From Microvelia longipes (Eukaryota; Arthropoda; Insecta; Hemiptera; Veliidae), in contig JACMZG010001863.1 in assembly GCA_018340805.1 (NCBI GenBank), positions 53,995,906 to 54,059,905 of the forward strand: a stretch of 64,000 nt of DNA, in the 5' to 3' direction. Position numbers and translations under genes: made by a program. This document shows positions 57,440 through 64,000 of the stretch, one piece after another (the stretch's first letter is position 1; each line of letters opens with the position of its first letter). The notes beneath the pieces are model-generated. The model searched no databases, had not been told where the DNA came from, and saw only the letters and a program-made list of their open reading frames with translations.

Positions 57440-57745
57440 ACTATTAGGAAAAGAACGACTTTAATACTCCACTGTTTTTATAAGCAGGAACAATATATTT
57501 GTATCATCTTCAGGAAAGATATGAAACTACTAAAAAGCTACATTAACAATAAATAAAAAACTAAGAACAAATTAACAAAAATAAACTTCAGCTTTACCAG
57601 AAAGTTTATTTCTGTTAATTTTTTCTTAGTTTTTTATTTATTTGTAGCTTTTTAGTAGTTTTATATCTTTCCTGAAGATGGTCCAAATGGATTGAAATAT
57701 ATTGTTCTTGTTTAAAAAAAACATTGTAGAATTAAAGTCGTTCTT
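57440..57745. mobile_element. Snap-back element with hammerhead-like arms
   Basis: Arms of about 125 bp at 57445-57570 and 57600-57745 are inverted relatives (gaacgactttaatactcca and its counterpart attaaagtcgttc). On the plus strand of the right arm there is CTGAAGA (57672-57678), stem II GTCC/GGAT and GAAA (57694-57697). The left arm has CTGAAGA on the minus strand but lacks a clear GAAA. Confidence 0.6.
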
Positions 57746-57805
57746 TTCCTAATAGTAATTATGGAATTCTACAAAAAAGACAATTCTCTCTTAAGAAGTT
57801 AGAAT

Positions 57806-57945
57806 AAGTATGGCAGAATATGTATGCCTATTTGTTTGGCAGAATATGTATGCCTATTTTTTTTTGGCAGAATATGTATGCCTATTGTTTGGCAGAATAT
57901 GTATGCTATTTGTTTGGCAGAATATGTATGCCTATTTGTGTAAAA
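57806..57945. repeat. 28-30 bp tandem repeat, five copies
   Basis: The unit is ggcagaatatgtatgcctat plus ttgttt. A lone related word (ggcagaatatgtatgatt) lies about 390 bp upstream at 57421. Confidence 0.9.
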
Positions 57946-58800
57946 TATGTAGATATCTCAATGCAGTTCCTGATAGAGACAAAAGTATCACAAAAGGTTC
58001 CGCATTTTTGCATATACAGAATTTTTCAAATAAAATATTTACAAAGATAAAAGTCACCAACCGCCAGTGACATTATAGAAGTAATTAGGAAAAATAAGAT
58101 CTATACAATTACTTTTACAATCCTCTAAATAGACATTTTAAATATCCATAGCCCTATATTTGTAGAGATATTCATTAAATTGTCACACGTTTAATATAAT
58201 TTAATGTATTACAGCCATAGAGATATACTAGAGGAAGCCTAGCCTATCTCAATACATTCAGAAGGTTGAAACATCTTTTTGGGGCTCTCAGGGGCACTGT
58301 ATAACCTCATTGAAACCTTCTCTAAGATTAGGTTATAACAAATAATTTGTTGTCTGTTTTGTTTGTATTGTTAACGTTTTATTATATAGATTAGAGTGAT
58401 TTTGTACTGTTTATTTGATTATATAGTCGTGATTGTATCGGTCGAAGGTGTTCAGGTTATGTTTTCGATGTTTCAAAATTCAACCAATAGGCCTCTCTAG
58501 TAATAATATATCTATAATTACTGTTCTATCTGCAGGTCCTTTACGATAAATATAATAGCTAATACTACTTAAAACAGATCAGTTAAATAAAAACGGTAGA
58601 AAGATTGTATTTTTGAACTAACAACCAAGATGACATTAATAATTATTTCATTTTTATAAAAACGTAAACAAACATTACTCAAAATTAGAAAAACCAGGTT
58701 TCTTCAAACAAATGCGTTTCACAACAATTACAACTCTCTGTATTGATTAAATGTCTTCAGCAAATTCTTTCTAAGCTGTTGTGCAACAGTCGTAGTTGTC
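57946..58800. other. Intergenic, nothing recognised
   Basis: No feature supported. Confidence 0.35.
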
Positions 58801-58890
58801 ATGAGACACTGATACTAAACTGCGTAGGCTTCCGCGGTTTTTCTTATCAAGCATTATGTCTTCCCCTGGTGACCGAGTGTTCTTTTTTAA
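58801..58890 (+). mobile_element. Small Penelope-like terminal fragment
   Basis: actaaactgcgtaggcttcc plus gcggttttt and tcttcccctggtgaccgag match the edge seen at 22972 and, inverted, at 5681. Only the terminus remains. Confidence 0.5.
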
Positions 58891-59319
58891 TAAAAATATC
58901 CTTTATTTCCACAAACAAAATTAATAAAGGTTCATATGAGTGTTAACAACTTAACATAATACTATATATAGAAGGAGCACTACTAATAACACGAAAGGCG
59001 GTTCACTGGTGCACTTAAGTAATGCTGCCTCCCTAACAATATACAATTTTCTTATAAAAAAGTTAGCAATACTTCCGGTTGCTGAATTATTATGTTCTAT
59101 TATTAATTAATGATTGATTATTCATAAATACTAATTAAATATCGGTGCATTACAATTTTAAGCATTTTAAATTGTAGTTTAACGTTTTTTATTAAAATTA
59201 TATTTAAAGTAGTTCCTCGTCAACTAAATGTAGATATTGTATTCCGCTACCCTTTTGCTATCTAAGACCGGTTTTATTAAATACTCAGCAGGTGTTTTAA
59301 GTTATAATATTTGTTCTTT
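58891..59319. other. Intergenic or upstream intron, nothing recognised
   Basis: AT-rich. No additional receptor exon was found. Confidence 0.35.
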
Positions 59320-59490
59320 ACGATCTTTCTTCATTATTGGATGTTTATGGCTTATATTTAAAATAAGGTTTTGTTGATAGGGTGGTAGACCTACTTATGA
59401 CCACCAGTCAACCGGCTTTCGTGTTATCAGTGGAATTACATTTTGTTTAAGGCCCTGTGCTCCCTCTGTATTAGTATTATTCTAAGGTTA
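59320..59490. repeat. Dispersed repeat family B, copy 2
   Basis: It matches 26795-26970: acgatctttcttcattattgg, ccagtcaaccggctttcgtg, ttatcagtggaattacatt and ttagtattattctaagg. Confidence 0.75.
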
Positions 59491-59714
59491 AAAAGAAAAA
59501 CTTATGATAAACTTGTTTATTATATTCACTGATACACTCATCACTGATCAATTTTAAATAGATGAAAATTAAAACATGACGCTTTTCTATTATCGATTTT
59601 TTCCAAAGGAAATTTACGAAAAGTAAATTATTAATAAAGAGCTATATATCCCAGTTAACTCTATATTTTCTTGAATTTCAGCATTTACACCTTTAATTTG
59701 GTGTTTGGTTTCAG

Positions 59715-59862
59715 ACTTGCTGAACAGCAGAAGGCGTACTCTTGCTAATGCTACCACTGAAGCTCAGTTAAGATCAAGACGTAAAGCTGCTAAGATGCTG
59801 GTTGCTGTTGTTATCATGTTTGCTTTGTGCTATTTCCCAGTACATCTTTACAACATACTAAG
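59715..59862 (+). CDS. Neuropeptide GPCR exon (third intracellular loop and TM6); allatotropin/orexin receptor-like
   Basis: This is an internal exon of a rhodopsin-class G-protein-coupled receptor. It follows an acceptor (ggtttcag, 59707-59714) and ends at a donor AG|GTAC (59862/59863). Translation gives LLNSRRRTLANATTEAQL, then RSRRKAAKMLVAVVIMFALC and YFPVHLYNIL: the end of intracellular loop 3 and TM6, with the C-Y-F-P-V-H counterpart of the CWxP motif. The exon ends after two bases of an Arg codon, and the exon at 63725 supplies the third. The receptor would sit in the plasma membrane and bind a secreted peptide. Family level is sure. Allatotropin (orexin-type) receptor is my best assignment from TM6/TM7 wording. 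The open frame past 59862 into the intron is not real. Confidence 0.8.
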
Positions 59863-59884
59863 GTACAACTTGAACTGTATTGAG

Positions 59885-60140
59885 TAAATCAATAATTATA
59901 TGAGAAAATAAATAATAATACGAATAAGTAAATAATTATTCCAGTTCATTATACGAGTGAATAAATAATTATACGAGTAAGTAAATAATTATTCCAGTTC
60001 ATTATACGAGTGAATAAATAATTATACGAGTAAGTAAATAATTATTCCAGTTCATTATACGAGTGAATAAATATATACGAGTAAGTAATAATTATTCAGT
60101 TCTTATACGAAATAAAATATACAAATAAATAAATAATTAT
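59885..60140. repeat. Minisatellite in the receptor intron
   Basis: About four copies of a 60 bp unit with aataattattccagttcatt and atacgagtgaataaataatt, with the last copies degraded. It begins only 23 bases after the exon's donor. Confidence 0.9.
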
Positions 60141-60179
60141 TCGACTTAATAAATTATTATATGAATAATACTTATTTAT

Positions 60180-60605
60180 GCACCAAGGGAGTAAAGAATG
60201 CCATTATTTCCCTGAGCAGTTAGTTGGTTCCTAATGCTTAAGCCGAGGGAACAATGTATTTAACTCCCGAGGCGAAGCCGAGGATTTATATGTTAAACTC
60301 CCGAGGCAATGCCGAGGGAGTTATGACTGTTAACTCCCAAGGCGAAGTCGAGGAAGGTAATTGTGAGGGGGAAATAGCATTTTACTCCCAAGGTGCATAC
60401 AAGATTTTTATCTCCAGACGTTTGATTTTATTTTCACACGTATTGTTGTATTTTATTATATTTTTTTCTCCCCTAAAAAAGTGATATAATTGGCTCTAAT
60501 AACCCAATAATAGGGAACACTTTTTCTCCCAAGGGAATGAAAAGTAACTTTTTCTCCCTTAAGAGTGAAAAGTGCTTCTTTACTCCCTAAAAACTAGTCA
60601 ATAAA
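60180..60605. repeat. Palindromic actcccgaggcgaagccgag repeats in the receptor intron
   Basis: Three close copies of ctcccgaggcgaagccgagg-type words at about 60262-60355, each with gcgaagc or gcaatgc at its centre, are flanked by ccaagggag and ctcccaagg variants to 60590. Each copy can fold on itself. Confidence 0.7.
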
Positions 60606-60974
60606 CTTTACATTATACACCGTCTGCAGATCGAGCTAATAAATAATTCAACGAGTAAATTGCGAAACTAAAGAATGAATAAATAGAAATTGATGGTTTT
60701 TAGTCCAGAAGGCTGATAAAACGTTACTCATTTTGTTCAGCTTCAAACCAACTACTTTATTTTTAAAACCTCTGAAAAAAGTTACCAATAAAAGTTAAAG
60801 CACTCAAAAAAACTAACATTTCAACTCCTGGTCATTTTTTACCTACAACACTTAAATTATTTAATACAGCTCATGAAATTTTGTGATAATGGTGAGTTAT
60901 GAGTACAATTAGTTGGACGTAATCCATTGTCTTTGCTATATACAATGAATGACATTATAGAAGCTGGTACTTCT
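60606..60974. other. Intron, nothing recognised
   Basis: No feature supported. Confidence 0.35.
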
Positions 60975-62160
60975 CTTATCAGGTTCGTCTTGAGGAAGAC
61001 GGTGTGTGGTTGGTGTAGGGTGTCAGGATTTAACTAAAACTAAAAACTATTAGAGGGAGTACAGAACCCATTAACACAGTGATAAGGGGTCTGGAACTGA
61101 GACAGTTTCCATAGGTGCCGTAACTGTACTTATCCCTACTATAGTCTCCCTAGAGAGAGACTAGATACTCCCCACTTCTCAACAACTCCTATTGTAGCAT
61201 GCACTCTACTAACGGCGGACATTTTTCAGTGATGCCACTTTATTCAAAACTAACAATTAAAGAATACATGCAATAGATAATAATTAAAACTTATTTTAAA
61301 TTCACTTTACTTGATTTAAAACAAAATAGTCGAAAAATAATGTAATATTTACGTGAAATTGTAATTATTAGGAAAAATAAAAAAATGACGTCACCAATGT
61401 ACCGTTACGGCACCTAGCTACCCAAGGAATGATAAGAGCTGTTGTATCCTCCCTCTAATAGTTTTAGTCTCTTTGACCCTAACGTAGTAGGCAAGTATCA
61501 ACAACTTTACAGTTAGGTGGGATTAAGTTTCATTATTTACCTCTCACAACTTTTCGAATACGCCATACCGAGATTTTTCTAGTTTTTTTTTTAATCCTGC
61601 ATTTTTTACTCTTTCTTGAGCATTAGTATTTATATTGGATCAATCTTAATACTTGATTGGCTTATAGGCTGCTTGTCAGATACAGCCATGTTGGCAGCCT
61701 CTTTAATTTTTCGATTTCTCTCATGTTCTTTTTTGTGTTTGATTTTTGCATTACTCCATTCCAAAATTAGAAAAATCTCGGTATGGCGTATTCGAAAGGT
61801 TGTGAAAGGTATATTAAAAACCCTAAAGATATATATTGGTTATTTTTTTCTTTAAAAAAAGGAAATTTCAGAAGTTTAAATTTAATTTTATTTCCATATT
61901 AATTGATTTGCCCAAACCATGGCATTTCGTTTTAATCAGCATTTAACATTGTAATAAAAACATAAATGTTTGTAACAAATAAAGATTATATATATTAGAA
62001 ACCCTAATTTCTGAGTAGATCGGGGAAGGCCCCAGGTAAATAAGTTTCAAAGTGCTATGTAAAATGTAAAGTCGATAATACTTGCTTACAGTCAGGTGAA
62101 AATCCTGACACCCTACACATACCACACACTGTCTTTCTCAAGACGAAACAGATGATGGGA
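60975..62160. mobile_element. Composite of inverted repeats in the receptor intron
   Basis: Outer arms at about 60985-61035 and 62097-62150 (cgtcttgaggaagacggtgt facing its complement) enclose a second pair at 61021-61060/61440-61470 (aactattagaggga facing tccctctaatagtt) and a third at 61548-61582/61772-61806 (cgaatacgccataccgagat facing atctcggtatggcgtattcg). The last bounds a 260 bp unit. No coding sequence was found. These look like nested non-autonomous elements. Confidence 0.55.
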
Positions 62161-62185
62161 GATGTACCTGCTCCCGAAACGTTAT
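62149..62185 (+). ncRNA. Hammerhead-like motif with altered core
   Basis: CAGATGA (62149-62155; consensus CUGANGA, so the second base is changed) is followed by a perfect 5 bp stem II (GGGAG facing CTCCC), GAAA (62176-62179), and the self-complementary ACGT followed by T. Structure is kept, but the altered core base should abolish cleavage. Confidence 0.4.
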
Positions 62186-62222
62186 TAACTGTAAACAACG
62201 TTGACAATGGATCACTCTAAAC

Positions 62223-62746
62223 CAAGGATCTTGAATAAAGGGGATGACGCATTAAGGAACTTTTCTGACCCCATGGAAGTTGTATGAGATAGAGAATTAG
62301 GAGAAAACTTACCCCTTCACCTTGATTATAATAAAAAAGCGCCAAACGCAGGTTATGTAGCAAGGTTGTCGAGTTTGCTTCTCAACTTTCTTCTGTGCTT
62401 CTCGTGATTGTTACATTTGTGGTGCTTGTTAAGTCATTTGTGCCAATATAATTTTAAATTTTGGAATATACTTTGCCTCTTCAGTGAGTGATAATTTAAG
62501 CGTGTTTTGTTATAACCTTCTCAAGCAATAAACAATGGAAACCATTGTGACGTAAGTTTGCCTCTAAATTTTAAGACCTGCCCTGTTATAAGAATTGTAA
62601 GCATGCGCAGTTTGTACCAAACATGTGCAGTTGGTTTTTGACGTGTGTTTCGTGTTGAATTCTCTCTATTTTTTGGTTTTCGATGGGGTCACTTGTTTGT
62701 ATGGCAAATCGACTTAGTGCGTCATCCCCTTTATTCAAGATCCTTG
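62223..62746. mobile_element. hAT-like MITE, 524 bp, in the receptor intron
   Basis: Terminal inverted repeats begin CAAGGATCTTGAATAAAGGG at both ends. The target duplication is 8 bp: ctctaaac (62215-62222) and ctccaaac (62747-62754), one mismatch. It is in the opposite orientation to the related interior of 38369-39087. No transposase. Confidence 0.85.
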
Positions 62747-62754
62747 CTCCAAAC

Positions 62755-63039
62755 TAAGTTTACTCTCAGCTCATGAAATATCATTTACCCCTTCTCTCTA
62801 AACTATCTCTCACTGACTCACACTCATTTCATCTTTTTATAATTCCATGCCTTTATTTATACCTTTAATATAAAGTGAGGTAGGTAAAAATGACCAGATA
62901 TTGTTTCAAACCAGAAATGCTTGTTTTCTTAAATACTACAAGATTTGTTTGTAATTTTGTTCAGATTTGTTTTTAAATAATATACTTAATATACTTATAA
63001 TCATTTTAAACCCACGCTGAGTCAGCATATTGTCCAGCC
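62755..63039. other. Intron, nothing recognised
   Basis: No feature supported. Confidence 0.35.
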
Positions 63040-63405
63040 CGTAAGGCGATCCTGCAAAGAGGGGGGGGGGGGAAAAATCACTTAAATGGAAATATATCCG
63101 GTTCTCGGCAAAATATCAAAATTCTAAGACGGTACTTCACTTCTTATTTTTATTCTGCACATTTTAAGACTCATTTCAACCTTCTGGAGCAAACACAGTG
63201 GCGCAATTTGAGAACTACTTAAAAATTGTAGTTCTCAAATTGCACCACTGTTTTTTGCTCCAGAAGGTTGAAATGAGTCTTAAAATGTGCAGAATAAAAA
63301 TTAGAAGTGAAGTACCGTCTTAGAATTTTGATATTTTGCTTAGCACCAGAGATATTTTCGTTTAATTGATTTTTACCCCCACTCTTTGCGGGATCCCCTT
63401 AAAGT
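63040..63405. mobile_element. Foldback element in the receptor intron
   Basis: Long inverted arms (about 63045-63222 and 63229-63400), with a very short spacer, share caaccttctggagcaaacac and its complement. The ends are ggcgatcctgcaaagag and the complement of ggggatcccgcaaagag. A run of G (63060-63072) in the left arm faces only ccccc in the right. The right edge abuts TTAA, the left GTAA, so a TTAA target (piggyBac-type) is possible but not shown. Confidence 0.7.
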
Positions 63406-63724
63406 AAAGCACCAGACTTACTCTGCTCTATGGTCCTGTAAGCTCTATGACCAAATCGTTCATAAATCTTATGACGTTGAAATCCCCCTGGGCTTTTGGA
63501 CTGTATTAACACAGTTACGCGAATGATGTTTTATTTCAAACTAGATTTAAAACACAACCAGTCTTTATATTAAGACTCAAATATAGTCATAGAGTCATAA
63601 AGTTTCAAAATACCCTCCCCCTTTTTAGGTGAAGTTGGCCAAACGGGCCTAACAACTATTGACTTGAGATATGCTGTAGCCTACTTCCAAGAACTAATGG
63701 AAGGGATTTTGTGGAATGTTTCAG
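63406..63724. other. End of the receptor intron
   Basis: Nothing apart from the acceptor (tgtttcag, 63717-63724). Confidence 0.4.
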
Positions 63725-63837
63725 ATATACAGTGGATATAACTCAGAACCAGACGACTGTTATATTCGTAATGATGTCACACTGGCTCTGCTATGCTAAT
63801 TCTGCAGTTAATCCTCTCATCTATAACTTTATGAGTG
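63725..63837 (+). CDS. Neuropeptide GPCR exon (TM7); allatotropin/orexin receptor-like
   Basis: This is the exon following 59715-59862. Its first base completes the split Arg codon, then it reads YTVDITQNQTTVIFVMMSHW and LCYANSAVNPLIYNFMS. This is extracellular loop 3 and TM7 with the NPxxY motif (NPLIY). SHWLxYANSAxNPxIYNF is typical of orexin and allatotropin receptors. It ends at a donor G|GTCAGT (63837/63838), leaving a split Gly-type codon for the next exon (helix 8 and tail), which lies beyond the window. Reading frame, phase and motifs agree across the intron, so I consider the gene intact here. Confidence 0.85.
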
Positions 63838-64000
63838 GTCAGTATTCACTCTTTCCTATTATATCTAAGCATATACGTATAGAATGACTACATTCACTGA
63901 TTAGTGATGGGCTGTCAACTTAGCAAAATCGATTTTACATTATTAAACGAACTTATATTCATAAAACTAACTAAAATTATTACTAATACGGTAATAAATT
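63838..64000. other. Start of the next receptor intron
   Basis: No exon was seen before the window ends. Confidence 0.4.

Noticed and set aside
59863..59887. Extension of the receptor reading frame to a stop at 59887
   Set aside because: A good donor at 59862 and a phase-matched TM7 exon at 63725 show that this is intron. A receptor ending after TM6 would be non-functional.
61616..61855. 79-residue hydrophobic frame in the receptor intron
   Set aside because: It spans one arm of the inverted repeat at 61772-61806 and lies in an intron. The hydrophobic look follows from T-rich sequence.

Overview
The window looks like an AT-rich, repeat-dense stretch of an arthropod, probably insect, nuclear genome. 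The reasons are spliced exons with GT/AG boundaries, an errantivirus-type Ty3/gypsy element, Jockey/CR1-type LINE debris, tRNA-derived SINE-like units, hAT-like and TA-target MITEs, Penelope-like fragments, and many minisatellites. A hemipteran is my best guess, but only a guess. Nothing looks bacterial.

The only host protein-coding sequence I can support is at the right end, on the plus strand: two consecutive exons (59715-59862 and 63725-63837) of a rhodopsin-class neuropeptide GPCR. They encode TM6 and TM7, join in phase across a 3.86 kb intron, and resemble the orexin/allatotropin receptor group most. The gene runs past the right edge, and its upstream exons were not found here.

The largest element is an errantivirus-like LTR retrotransposon on the minus strand (46552-54025). 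It has 215-217 bp LTRs, a tRNA-Ser primer binding site, gag, pol and env. The LTRs are almost identical, so the insertion is young, yet gag, pol and env each carry frame breaks. A degraded PHD-ORF1 LINE lacking its reverse transcriptase lies at 18740-20805. Two short 5'-truncated LINE ends, each with a 14 bp target duplication, lie at 5060-5648 and 55122-55352.

The most interesting theme is a set of Penelope-like or snap-back elements carrying hammerhead-ribozyme cores, often as two opposed copies on the arms of one inverted repeat. The best is 25648-25945, whose two arms hold identical, intact cores with pairing stems I and II and a self-complementary stem III sequence. A second family (4793-5690, 22975-23445) and several decayed ones (about 3030, 12160, 21430, 28850, 57680, 62165) share the same layout.

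A second theme is a dispersed family (family A below), with about 20 copies in both orientations. It has a terminal hairpin and repeated GCGAAGC/GCGTAGC mini-hairpin motifs. Other structures include a six-unit inverted array of 140 bp repeats (14972-15814), a TA-flanked foldback (6564-7039), two full hAT-like MITEs with 8 bp duplications (38369-39087, 62223-62746), a TA-flanked MITE (37475-37638), and tandem arrays at 1612, 8451, 24461, 34005, 36290, 40205, 55425, 57806 and 59885. Most of the rest is AT-rich sequence without recognisable genes.
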